Assembly (NCBI GenBank): GCA_964645205.1
Contig: CAZYBO010000007.1
Location: forward strand, 1-64,000
Length of the DNA: 64,000 nucleotides
From: CAZYBO01 sp964645205
GTDB lineage: Bacteria; Pseudomonadota; Alphaproteobacteria; Rickettsiales; SXRF01
Direction of reading: 5' to 3'
A program made the position numbers and the translations under genes. Under the pieces are notes generated by a model. That model did no database searches and had not been told where the DNA came from. It saw only the letters and a list, made by a program, of their open reading frames with translations. Of this stretch, positions 32,512 through 42,205 are shown piece by piece; the stretch's first letter is position 1; each line of letters begins with the position of its first letter.

Positions 32512-33383
32512 TGTCACACGTGGCGTATGTGAACGGGCGGTATGTGCCGCACCGTGAAGCGATGGTGCATATCGAGGATCGCGGCTACCAGTTTTCCGAC
32601 GGTATTTACGAGTATATCGCGTTTTACAACCAGAAACTGCTCGACGGCGACGCGCACTTGCGCAGGCTGGAGCGCAGCGTGAAAGAGCTTTCCATCCCGA
32701 TGCCCGCATCGCAGGCGGCGCTTGGTATCATTATCCGCGAGCTTATCGCGCGCAACGGCAGGCAGCATGGCGGGCTGTATATGCAGGTGACGCGCGGCGT
32801 GGCGCGGCGCGACCATCCGTTTCCCAAATCGGTAAAACCCGCACTGGTGCTGACCGTTTGCGCCGCAAAATTTCCCAAGCCTTCCGAAATTTCTGAAGGG
32901 GTGAGGGTCATCACCTATCCTGATATACGCTGGGGGCGGCGCGATATTAAATCGGTCGCGCTGCTGGCCAACGTGCTGGCCAAGCAGGAAGCCACGCGCA
33001 ACAAAACCCGTGAGGCGTGGCTGCTGGAAGATGGCGATAAAGTGAGCGAAGGTGCGGTCTCGAACGCGTATATCGTGACTAAGAAAGGCGAGCTTGTTAC
33101 GCATCAGGCCGACCACCATATCCTAGGCGGCATCACGCGCGAAGTGGTGCTCCGGCTTGCGCGCAAGGCCGGTATCAAAGTGCTGGAACAGCCGTTTTCC
33201 ATGACGGACGTGAAGCAGGCGGCCGAGGCGTTCCTCACCTCCACCAGCGCCAACGTGCTGCCGGTGGTGCATGTGGACGGGCTTAAAATCGGCACCGGCA
33301 AGCCGGGCAACGTTACGCGCAAATTGCAGGAACTTTACCTCGCGCATATCCACAAACAGACAGGCTGGCAATGTCCGAACTGA
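32511..33383 (+). CDS. dat: D-amino-acid transaminase (class IV aminotransferase)
   Basis: The 290-residue PLP enzyme begins MSHVAYVNGRYVPH with the class-IV motif IEDRGYQFSDGIYE, the catalytic lysine K147 (RDIKSVALLANV) and the E-x-x-x-N motif SEGAVSNAY. These fit D-alanine/D-glutamate transaminases more than branched-chain ones. D-amino acids feed peptidoglycan. Start and previous stop overlap by 1 bp (TAATG), and it overlaps the HAD gene by 13 bp. Confidence 0.88.
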   Translation: MSHVAYVNGRYVPHREAMVHIEDRGYQFSDGIYEYIAFYNQKLLDGDAHLRRLERSVKELSIPMPASQAALGIIIRELIARNGRQHGGLYMQVTRGVARRDHPFPKSVKPALVLTVCAAKFPKPSEISEGVRVITYPDIRWGRRDIKSVALLANVLAKQEATRNKTREAWLLEDGDKVSEGAVSNAYIVTKKGELVTHQADHHILGGITREVVLRLARKAGIKVLEQPFSMTDVKQAAEAFLTSTSANVLPVVHVDGLKIGTGKPGNVTRKLQELYLAHIHKQTGWQCPN

Positions 33384-34042
33384 CGCTCCCCAAGCCGCAG
33401 GCGGTGATTTTCGACTGGGATAATACGCTGGTGGACACGTGGCCGATCATCCATGCCGCGATGGAGGAGACCTTCCGCGAGATGGGGCAGGAGCCGTGGA
33501 CGCTGGAGCAGACGCGCATGCGCGTGGGCAAGTCGATGCGCGATTCCTTTCCTGATTTATTCGGCGAGCGCTGGCAGGAGGCGGGCGACGTGTACCAACG
33601 CCACTACCGCGCCAACCACTTGTCGCGCCTGCAGGCATTGCCGGAGGCGGCGCGCGTGCTGGACAGAATCCGCGAGCGGGGGCTGCACTGCATGGTGGTG
33701 AGCAATAAAAAAGGCAACACGTTGCGGCAGGAAATCGCGCATATGGGCTGGGGCGGCTATTTCGCAGGCGTCGTCGGTGCGGACGACGCGGCGCGAGACA
33801 AGCCGTTTGCCGATCCCGTGCATCTGGCGCTGGATAAGAGCGGTATCACGCCTAACCCGGCGGTGTGGTTCATCGGCGATAGCGAGGTGGATCTTGAATG
33901 CGCGCTGAATACGGGCTGCACGGCGATTCTCTACGGCGAATCGGCGAAAGAACATCCACAATATACGCAGACGCATTATAAAGAAATCCCGTATCACGCG
34001 CATGTGCACGGGCATGAGGATGTGCTGGGGTTGCTCGCTTAA
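33371..34042 (+). CDS. HAD-superfamily phosphatase, Gph-like
   Basis: The 223-residue protein has motif I DWDNTLVD (D15, D17), motif II VVSNK, a conserved Lys in ARDKPFADP and motif IV GDSEVDLECA. A helical cap lies between residues 20 and 90. It resembles phosphoglycolate phosphatases (Gph) but substrate specificity cannot be fixed. It is the last gene of the plus-strand run from exbB and overlaps the convergent methyltransferase by 4 bp. Confidence 0.88.
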   Translation: MSELTLPKPQAVIFDWDNTLVDTWPIIHAAMEETFREMGQEPWTLEQTRMRVGKSMRDSFPDLFGERWQEAGDVYQRHYRANHLSRLQALPEAARVLDRIRERGLHCMVVSNKKGNTLRQEIAHMGWGGYFAGVVGADDAARDKPFADPVHLALDKSGITPNPAVWFIGDSEVDLECALNTGCTAILYGESAKEHPQYTQTHYKEIPYHAHVHGHEDVLGLLA

Positions 34043-34725
34043 ACGGTAGCCACCGCCATCACGTTTTTTCCCAGCAGCTTTTTCAGCGCCGTGTCGCACA
34101 GGCGGCTTAAGGGGAATCCCACGCGGTCATAAAATGCCACCGCGTTCGGGTTTAGCCCACCGGATTTGCGTGGCAGGAATTTCAACAGCAGCCATGCGAA
34201 AAAGCCCAGGCTATCCACATATTCGGCGCTTTCGACGGTGAACCCGGCGGCGCGTAGCTTGACTACCAGCCCGGCGCGAGTGTAGCGGCGGAAATGGCCG
34301 ATCTCGGCGTCGAACGAGGTGTAGAGCAACTGGAAGGCGGGGACGTAGATGAGCAGTTTTCCGCCCGGTTGCAGGATGCGGCGTAGCTGCTTCAGCGCCT
34401 CTACATCATGTTCGATGTGTTCAAGCACGTTGAGGGAATAGATGCGCGCGTAAGCGGCGTCCGGGATTTGCTCCAAACCTGCATGCACCGAAAAGCCTGA
34501 GGCTTGCAGCGATGCGGATTGTGCTGTGTCCGGTTCCACGCAATCGACCTTCAGGCCGCGTGCGCGCATGCGCTTGGCGAAGGTGCCGACGCCCGCACCG
34601 AAATCGAGCAGGGCGGGTGCGCGGCCTGCGAAATCCGCCAGCAGGTTTTCGAGGAAGAGATTGTAGCGCACCGCACCTTCCATCACTTCCAGCGTGCCGG
34701 TGCCGGTATAGTGGAACTGGCTCAT
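34039..34725 (-). CDS. SAM-dependent methyltransferase
   Basis: The 228-residue class I methyltransferase has the SAM-binding motif LLDFGAGVGTFA (40-50), the acidic ribose ligand in VDCVEPD and the post-motif SLNVLEHIEHDVEAL and LQPGGKLLIYVPA. It lies 1 bp into the end of the GT2 gene, so the two are translationally coupled. A role in modifying a lipid-linked sugar or polyisoprenoid precursor is likely from this context. Confidence 0.88.
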   Translation of the reverse strand: MSQFHYTGTGTLEVMEGAVRYNLFLENLLADFAGRAPALLDFGAGVGTFAKRMRARGLKVDCVEPDTAQSASLQASGFSVHAGLEQIPDAAYARIYSLNVLEHIEHDVEALKQLRRILQPGGKLLIYVPAFQLLYTSFDAEIGHFRRYTRAGLVVKLRAAGFTVESAEYVDSLGFFAWLLLKFLPRKSGGLNPNAVAFYDRVGFPLSRLCDTALKKLLGKNVMAVATV

Positions 34726-35459
34726 CAGCGCATTACGTTGTATTTCAGGATGCAGTAAACGGCGCGGAAGGCGTCTTTCAGGCCGATTTTCTTGCCTTCT
34801 TCATAGGTGCGGCCATGGTAGCTGATGCCGATCTCGTAGACGTTCAGCCGCTTGCCGTTCAGCCGCATATGCGCGGTTTTCGCCACCATTTCCGGCTCGA
34901 TGCCGAAACGATTTTCTTCCAGGCGGATGTTCTGGATGATCTCGCGGCGGAACATTTTGTAGCAGGTTTCCATGTCGGTCAGGTTCATGTCGGTGAACAT
35001 GTTCGAGGCCAGTGTGAGGATTTTATTCGCCATCGAGTGCCAGAAATAAAGCACCTTGCGCTCGGTGTGTCCCTGAAAGCGTGAACCGAACACGGCGTCG
35101 GCCTTGCCTTCGAGCAACGGGTGCAGCATGCGCTTCAAATCCTGCGGGTCGTATTCAAGGTCGGCGTCTTGAATCGTGACGAAATCGCCGGTGGCGTGGG
35201 TGAAGCCGCTGCGCAGCGCCGCGCCCTTACCCTGGTTGACTTCATGGTGAAGCACGGTGATTTCCTTGTGGCGCTCCGCTAGCGAGCGGGCGATCGCAAG
35301 GCTTTTATCACGCGAGCAATCATCCACGATGATGATTTCGAGTTTCAGGCTCTCGCTTGCAATGTCGAGCACTTTGGCGAGGCAGGCCTCCAGCGTGGCT
35401 TCTTCGTTATAGCAGGGGATGACGATTGACAGGGTACAAGGCTTCACCTTACTCTCCAC
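34725..35459 (-). CDS. GT2 glycosyltransferase, dolichyl/polyprenyl-phosphate mannose synthase-like
   Basis: The 244-residue protein is a GT-A glycosyltransferase (IVIPCYNEE, DDCSRD, QGKGAALRSGF, DAD at 98-100, and FGSRF) without membrane helices. It resembles enzymes that load a sugar on a polyprenyl phosphate. The divergent membrane glycosyltransferase at 35494 would then use that lipid-linked sugar; this pairing is inference. Confidence 0.9.
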   Translation of the reverse strand: MESKVKPCTLSIVIPCYNEEATLEACLAKVLDIASESLKLEIIIVDDCSRDKSLAIARSLAERHKEITVLHHEVNQGKGAALRSGFTHATGDFVTIQDADLEYDPQDLKRMLHPLLEGKADAVFGSRFQGHTERKVLYFWHSMANKILTLASNMFTDMNLTDMETCYKMFRREIIQNIRLEENRFGIEPEMVAKTAHMRLNGKRLNVYEIGISYHGRTYEEGKKIGLKDAFRAVYCILKYNVMR

Positions 35460-35493
35460 CCAATAAAATGTTTAAAAGGTACGGCACTTTACC

Positions 35494-37200
35494 ATGTCCC
35501 GCCTCACTGCGAAACACAAGATTTATGCCGCGCTGACGGGAGGGGTGTTTTTTGCGACCCTGCTGCCGCTGGGTTTTTCCGGCACGAATTACGGGCAGAA
35601 GGCGCTGTTGATCGCGGTGGCGTTACCCCTGCTTAGCCTTGCCGTATTTGCCTTCGTTAGATTTTTTCTTGCGCCGGTTGCCGATAGTGCGGCCTTTCGC
35701 GCAGCATACCGTTTGGGGCGGCGATTTGTATTCACAACGCCGCAACCTGCGTTTCTTGCCGCGATTGCCTGCCTGTTCGCGGTGGTAAGCCTTTCCATCG
35801 GGTATTCGCAATTCCGCTGGACGCCGTTTGTGGAAGATTCCATCGCGCAGAGCATCCATGCGTGGATATTCACGCAGGGCGCGCTTACGCTGCCCGCATT
35901 CCCGTTGCCGGAGTTCATTAAATCGTGGCATTTGGGCAATGCGGGCGGAAAATTCTATTCGCAATATCCGCCCGGCCATAGCGTGCTGCTGGCGTTGGGG
36001 CAACTCGTGCATGCGCCGTGGCTGGTCAATCCGCTGCTGGGCGCGGCGACATGCGTTGCAATTTTTTTCCTCGCGAAAGAAACGCATGGCGCGCGCATCG
36101 CACGGGTCGCGGCGCTGCTGGCGCTGGCCTCCCCGATGATGCTCAACATGTCCGCCGAATTCATGAACGGCGCTACTGCATTGTTGTTCGCCACGCTGTT
36201 CGCGTTATTTTTTGTGCGGAGCATACGTACGCATGCCTTGGCCGACGCGCTGCTGGCGGGAGCGTGCATCGGTTATTGTTTCCTCACGCGTCCTTACACG
36301 GCGATGGCATTCGCATTCCCGTTTGCGTTGTATCTTGCCTGCGGGCTTCGCTGGCGGACGGCAGGGGCTATGGCGCTCGGATTTTTGCCGCTGGCGCTGG
36401 CCTGCCTGTGGTTCAATGCGCAGACGACCGGCAATCCGTTCACATTCGGGTATGAGACCATTGATTTTCCATCGGAGGGTTTCCTCGTGCGCCCCGGCTT
36501 CGGGTTGATCCACCCGGACTATGCGGTGCACTTCAACCGCACGGAACACACGTTGCTGGTCGGTCTTAAACATATGTTCAACGACCTGAACGGGATGCAG
36601 TTCTTCCTGTTCCGCTGGCCGGTGCCTTCGCTGCTGTTCGTGGCGGCCGCATTCATGCTGCCTGCGCGACGGGCGCGGTGGAACGGGCTGTTGCTGGCGG
36701 TGGCGGGCGCGATGGTGGCGGCTAATATCTTTTATTTTATCCAGCAATATTGTTTCGGTGTGCGCTATCTTTATGAAACCAGCGGTGTGTTGATTATCCT
36801 CACCGCGTATGGGATTGCGCGTGCGCCGCTTCTGTGGCGCGTGGCAGCGCATTCGCAACTGGGTGCGGGAGCATTGCGCAGGCGGGTGGCGCTGCTGGTG
36901 GCGCTATGCATGCTGGCGGCGATCCCGCTATCGTCGCGTGCGGTCGATAAGGTGATGGACGGCTGTATGGCGAATGCGCCTTCGCCGGTATTGACGCTGC
37001 TGAGCAGCGGGTTAAAAAATGCCGTCGTGTTCATTCCGCCGGAACAGTATGAGCCTTATGCGCTGTTCAATCCGCCGTCTGCGGAACGGGATATTATCGC
37101 GGTGCGCGACCTTGGCGAGGAGAAGAACCGCGAACTACTGGCGCTTTTTCCCGGCAGGGATGTCTACCGGCTTTCGCCTTCGGGTGAGCTAAGCCGCTAG
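35494..37200 (+). CDS. Polytopic membrane glycosyltransferase (GT39/ArnT-like)
   Basis: The 568-residue protein has about ten to twelve membrane helices and an acidic luminal motif near the N-terminus (FRWTPFVEDSIAQ) followed by FYSQYPPGHSVLLALG, as in PMT/ArnT-type lipid-dependent glycosyltransferases. It ends with a soluble periplasmic tail. It is divergent from the lipid-sugar synthase gene 35 bp away. It overlaps the convergent tyrA end by 12 bp. Acceptor (protein, LPS or polymer) unknown. Confidence 0.8.
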   Translation: MSRLTAKHKIYAALTGGVFFATLLPLGFSGTNYGQKALLIAVALPLLSLAVFAFVRFFLAPVADSAAFRAAYRLGRRFVFTTPQPAFLAAIACLFAVVSLSIGYSQFRWTPFVEDSIAQSIHAWIFTQGALTLPAFPLPEFIKSWHLGNAGGKFYSQYPPGHSVLLALGQLVHAPWLVNPLLGAATCVAIFFLAKETHGARIARVAALLALASPMMLNMSAEFMNGATALLFATLFALFFVRSIRTHALADALLAGACIGYCFLTRPYTAMAFAFPFALYLACGLRWRTAGAMALGFLPLALACLWFNAQTTGNPFTFGYETIDFPSEGFLVRPGFGLIHPDYAVHFNRTEHTLLVGLKHMFNDLNGMQFFLFRWPVPSLLFVAAAFMLPARRARWNGLLLAVAGAMVAANIFYFIQQYCFGVRYLYETSGVLIILTAYGIARAPLLWRVAAHSQLGAGALRRRVALLVALCMLAAIPLSSRAVDKVMDGCMANAPSPVLTLLSSGLKNAVVFIPPEQYEPYALFNPPSAERDIIAVRDLGEEKNRELLALFPGRDVYRLSPSGELSR

Positions 37201-38274
37201 CGCGGAGGCCAGCCCTTTGCGGTCGTTCGCATTTAGGTATGCCAGCATCGGCTGCAAGCGCGCGATATAAGCGTCAAGCGCAGCAGCGGTGGCGGCGCTG
37301 TGGTTGGAGATGGTTTCGAGGTGTGCGTCGGGCGCCTGCACGGTGGGCGAAGTGAAATCGGCAAAACCGGTGCCGGCATAGCGCGCGAAGCTGAACCCGG
37401 CCTTGCGCTCGGCTTCCATCACCGTGGTGATGAGGCAAGAGGCGGCGATGCGCGGGAACAGGGTATTCATCACCAGCCCGTTGTCCGGCAGGTTTTCTGC
37501 ATCGGGAGGTGCGGCGGCCAACTCGTTCCTGATATGCACGATTGCATCGAGGTAGCGGGCGAGCGCTTTGGCGATGTTATCGCTGTTCTGGGTAAAAATA
37601 TCCATCCATAGGGCAGGGCTGGAGCGCGTCAGGCGCATGAACGCGTCCGCATGCTGGGGCGCAGGCGACATTTTTCCCACGGCGAACGCCAACAGCTGCG
37701 GCAGGTGGGAAACGTAAGCGTAGAGCATGTCGTGGAGGTCGGCGGGGATGCCTTCGACGCGCGCGCCCATGCCGTTCCAGAAAGCGGTGACCTGTTGGAT
37801 GGCTTCGCTGGCGGTAAGTTCTCCGGGCGTCACCACTACGCGCTTGCGTTGGAATAAATCGGCATTGCCCGCGCTGATACCGCTTTGTTCGCTACCTGCG
37901 ATGGGGTGTGCGGGGATGAACACAGCATGCGCCGGGAGGTGCGGGGCGATGGCTTCGACCGCATGGCGCTTGACGGAGGCGGTATCTATCACGATGGCGC
38001 CTTGCTCTAGGTGCGGGGCGATGGCCTGCGCGATGGAAGAAAGCGTGGAAGGCGGCGTGGCGAGGATGATGAGCTGGCTGCCTTTTACCGCGATGCCAGC
38101 GTCGCGCGTGGCAGTGTCGATGATCTTATGCGAGCGGGCGTAGGCGAGGGTGGAATCGCTATCGTCGCAGCCGGAAATGTGGTTGGCGAGGCGGTGCTTT
38201 CTTACGGCGCGGGCGACGGAGCTGCCGATGAGCCCAAGCCCGATGATCGTAATCTGGTCAAATACCTTGCTCAT
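37189..38274 (-). CDS. tyrA: Prephenate (or arogenate) dehydrogenase
   Basis: The 361-residue protein has an N-terminal NAD(P) fold (GLGLIG, 12-17), a conserved HPIAGSEQSG substrate motif and a helical dimerisation domain containing SHLPQLLAFAVG. No ACT domain is visible at the C-terminus, so feedback by tyrosine is not through one. It oxidatively decarboxylates prephenate or arogenate for tyrosine synthesis. It overlaps hisC by 4 bp. Confidence 0.93.
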   Translation of the reverse strand: MSKVFDQITIIGLGLIGSSVARAVRKHRLANHISGCDDSDSTLAYARSHKIIDTATRDAGIAVKGSQLIILATPPSTLSSIAQAIAPHLEQGAIVIDTASVKRHAVEAIAPHLPAHAVFIPAHPIAGSEQSGISAGNADLFQRKRVVVTPGELTASEAIQQVTAFWNGMGARVEGIPADLHDMLYAYVSHLPQLLAFAVGKMSPAPQHADAFMRLTRSSPALWMDIFTQNSDNIAKALARYLDAIVHIRNELAAAPPDAENLPDNGLVMNTLFPRIAASCLITTVMEAERKAGFSFARYAGTGFADFTSPTVQAPDAHLETISNHSAATAAALDAYIARLQPMLAYLNANDRKGLASALAA

Positions 38275-39359
38275 GATGCGAGAAAATCACGCAGGGCGGC
38301 GATAACCGCGCGGTTATCCTCCTCCAGCCCGATGGTGATGCGCAGGCAGCGCGGCAGGCCGTAATTGACAACCTCGCGTACGATCAGCCCGCGCTCGGTG
38401 AGGAAAGCGTTGGCGGCGGCTGAGGTGAGGCGTGCGTCGGCAAATTCCACCAGCAGGAAATTGGCGATGCTCGGATGCGCTATTAACCCCAGCGCTGCGA
38501 TTTCACGGGTCATCCACGCCAGCCAATGCGCGTTGAACTGGCGGGTTTTTTCGGTGAAATCCACGTCGCGCACCGCTTCTGCGCCCGCTGCGATAGCGGG
38601 GGTGGAGACATTGAAGGGGCCGCGTATGCGATTCAGCACGTCGGCAATGGCGGCGGGCGCGTATGCCCAGCCAAGACGCAGAGCCGACAGGCCGTAGATT
38701 TTGGAAAAGGTGCGCAGCATGACGACGTTTTCGTGCGCGTCCACCAGCTCGCGCCCGTCGGAGTAATCGGTGGCGGTGACGTATTCGCTGTAGGCGTCGT
38801 CAATCACCAGCGCCACGTGCGGCGGCAGATTTGCATGCAGGCGCTGCATCTCCTCGCGGGTGATGTAGCTGCCGGTGGGGTTGTTCGGGTTGGCGACGAA
38901 CACCAGTTTGGTTTTCGCAGTGACGCGGGCGAGCAGGGCGTCCACATCCGTGCGCAGGTTTTTTTCCGGCGCGGATACGGTGATGGCTCCCTTAGACTGC
39001 GCGTAGATTTTATACATCAGGAACCCGTGCTGGCTGATGAGCACTTCGTCACCCGGCGCGGCATAGGCGTGGATCAGCAGGCCGATCAACTCGTCGGAAC
39101 CCGCGCCGCAGACGATGCGTGCGTGCGGGATATTATAGATTTCGCCGATAGCTTCGCGCAGCTTTCTTGCGCTGCCGTCGGGGTAGCGGTGCAGGGTGGT
39201 GGCGGCTTCCGCATAGGCGGCCTGCGCCTTCAGGCTGGCGCCGAGCGGGGTTTCATTCGAGGACAACTTGACGATTTTTACACCCGGCTTGCCTTCCGAC
39301 TTGCCGCCCACATACGGTGCGATGTCCATGATGCCGGGATTGGGTTTAGGCGCAGCCAT
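38271..39359 (-). CDS. hisC: Histidinol-phosphate/aromatic aminotransferase
   Basis: The 362-residue class II PLP aminotransferase has GAGSDELI, NPNNPTGS, DDAYSEY and the catalytic K220 (TFSKIYGLSALRLGW). In this position between tyrA and a chorismate mutase gene, as in other alphaproteobacteria, it may act on both histidinol phosphate and aromatic keto acids. The downstream tyrA start overlaps its stop by 4 bp; 4 bp separate it from the gene upstream. Confidence 0.92.
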   Translation of the reverse strand: MAAPKPNPGIMDIAPYVGGKSEGKPGVKIVKLSSNETPLGASLKAQAAYAEAATTLHRYPDGSARKLREAIGEIYNIPHARIVCGAGSDELIGLLIHAYAAPGDEVLISQHGFLMYKIYAQSKGAITVSAPEKNLRTDVDALLARVTAKTKLVFVANPNNPTGSYITREEMQRLHANLPPHVALVIDDAYSEYVTATDYSDGRELVDAHENVVMLRTFSKIYGLSALRLGWAYAPAAIADVLNRIRGPFNVSTPAIAAGAEAVRDVDFTEKTRQFNAHWLAWMTREIAALGLIAHPSIANFLLVEFADARLTSAAANAFLTERGLIVREVVNYGLPRCLRITIGLEEDNRAVIAALRDFLAS

Positions 39360-39363
39360 GGCG

Positions 39364-40242
39364 TTAGACCGTAATGGGCGCGGCGTAGGCGCCCAGGAAA
39401 TGGATGTTGGCGATCGAAGAACCCAGCGTGTCGCGCAGCTTACGGATGGCTTCGTGCGAGGTCGGGATAAACCCTTTTACCTCGATGAGGTGATGGCGCA
39501 CCGAGGCGCTGATAGTGGCGACGCTGATCCAGTTCGGCTCCAGCATGGCTTCGGAGAAAGCTACCTGCAGGCGGTTCTGGCTGGCGTTATGGTCGGCCTC
39601 CAGCACGAGCAGCGTCATGTCGTCGCCGGTTTCTTCCGGTTCGATGCAGCCGATGGCAAGACCGGTGGGTGTGTCCCGTACAGGCGCGCCGTAATGCGCG
39701 AAAGGCACATGCGCAAAAATTTTCGGCGTGGAATTGCCGCCCTGAAGCAGGTTTGTCCACCAGTAGCTCGTATCGGCGCTTTGCAGCATGGGCACGATGC
39801 CTACCGACGCTTTGTTATCCATAATGTCGCCGATCACACGTTTGACATGCGGGTGGCGGTTGACGGGTACGCTGGGGCCGAAATATTCCCGCGCCATCCA
39901 GTAGAGCGAGCTGTCGTTGTCCGGCGTATAGACGGCCAGTTTGAGCGGGGCTTCCAGCGCCGTGGACGCGCCGATGAGGATGCGCCACATAGCCGCCGCT
40001 GCCGAAGGAGGGAACGCGCCTTTCTGACATTTTTCGATAATGCGGCGCACCATCTGCGCCTCGCGGCCGGGGCGCAGGGGGCACTGGCCGGGATGGTATT
40101 TGCGCTTGAATTCCCCTACTTTTCCCACGATGGCGATGCGTTCTTCCAGCAGCGCGATGAGTTGGTCGTCCAGCGCGTCGATCTGCTGGCGGTAGGTGGA
40201 AAGCTCGTTGGTATCCCCGTTATCCGGGTGTTTTTTATGCAT
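39364..40242 (-). CDS. AroQ chorismate mutase with a degenerate prephenate-dehydratase-like half
   Basis: The 292-residue protein starts with an AroQ-type mutase domain (about residues 14-100: YRQQIDALDDQLIALLEERI, VGKVGEFKR, RPGREAQMVRRII). The remaining ~190 residues look like a decayed periplasmic-binding-fold/PDT half (LKLAVYTPDND...KASVGIVPM) followed by an ACT-like end (SVATISASVRHHLIEVKGF...IHFLGAYA). The Thr-Arg-Phe motif needed for dehydratase activity is not seen. It should convert chorismate to prephenate for TyrA; dehydratase activity is doubtful. It is first in the tyrA operon and divergent from metX. Confidence 0.85.
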   Translation of the reverse strand: MHKKHPDNGDTNELSTYRQQIDALDDQLIALLEERIAIVGKVGEFKRKYHPGQCPLRPGREAQMVRRIIEKCQKGAFPPSAAAAMWRILIGASTALEAPLKLAVYTPDNDSSLYWMAREYFGPSVPVNRHPHVKRVIGDIMDNKASVGIVPMLQSADTSYWWTNLLQGGNSTPKIFAHVPFAHYGAPVRDTPTGLAIGCIEPEETGDDMTLLVLEADHNASQNRLQVAFSEAMLEPNWISVATISASVRHHLIEVKGFIPTSHEAIRKLRDTLGSSIANIHFLGAYAAPITV

Positions 40243-40351
40243 GGGGTTTTCCTAAGGTGGGAAGGGAAAGGAGGACGATACTAGCGCAAGGATTTTGCAT
40301 GTTCAAGGAGACCTTGACCGCAGCGTCCAATATACCTAAACATGGAGCCCT

Positions 40352-41518
<1,167 letters not shown>

Positions 41519-41521
41519 ATT

Positions 41522-42136
41522 ATGACGCAGTCTTTTACCCTCCGCCCCGACCTTAAAGTGATCGCAGAGATGATTCCTCAGGGTGCGTCCGTGCTCGATG
41601 TGGGCTGCGGGGAGGGGGATCTACTGGCGTGGCTGCAGCAGGAAAAACATATTTCCGGCCGCGGAATCGAGCTGGGGCAAGCGGGGGTGAATCGCTGCAT
41701 AGCGCGCGGGCTGTCGGTGATTCAGGGCGACGCTGACGACGACCTGCAATATTATCCTGAGCAGGCGTATGATTACGCGGTACTGAGCCAGACGCTGCAA
41801 ACGCTGCGCCAGCCGAAAGAGGTGCTTGAGCATTTGCTGCGTATCGCCCGGCATGCGGTCGTATCGGTGCCGAATTTCGGGCATTGGAAAAACCGGCTGT
41901 ACTTAGCTACACGGGGGCGTATGCCGGTAACCCGGACGCTGAGCTTCCAATGGTACGACACACCGAACATCCATTTTTGCACGATTACAGATTTTATTAA
42001 TTTATGTGAAGAACTTAACCTGACCATTGAGAAGCGCGTCTATGTCACCAATCAGGGCGCATCGGGCTATTTTAGGGGGCGCGACCTGTTCGCCAACCTG
42101 TTCGGGGAACAGGGTATCTTCATGATAAGGCGATGA
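41522..42136 (+). CDS. metW: Methionine biosynthesis protein MetW
   Basis: The 204-residue class-I-methyltransferase-like protein has VLDVGCGEGDLLAWL (24-38) and the MetW signature HWKNRLYLATRGRMPVT, FQWYDTPNIHFCT. MetW works with MetX in methionine synthesis and is almost always encoded beside it. The pair metX-metW is characteristic of alpha- and betaproteobacteria and some gammaproteobacteria. Confidence 0.95.
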   Translation: MTQSFTLRPDLKVIAEMIPQGASVLDVGCGEGDLLAWLQQEKHISGRGIELGQAGVNRCIARGLSVIQGDADDDLQYYPEQAYDYAVLSQTLQTLRQPKEVLEHLLRIARHAVVSVPNFGHWKNRLYLATRGRMPVTRTLSFQWYDTPNIHFCTITDFINLCEELNLTIEKRVYVTNQGASGYFRGRDLFANLFGEQGIFMIRR

Positions 42137-42205
42137 GATTAGTAAAAAATTATCTTTTATTCCTTATCGTACAATGGGCTAAAATAACACATATACAGCA
42201 GGCAG

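Noticed and set aside
40243..40351. SAM-II or other SAM riboswitch upstream of metX
   Set aside because: The short leader lacks the pseudoknot sequence elements expected, and the promoter for the divergent operon occupies much of it.
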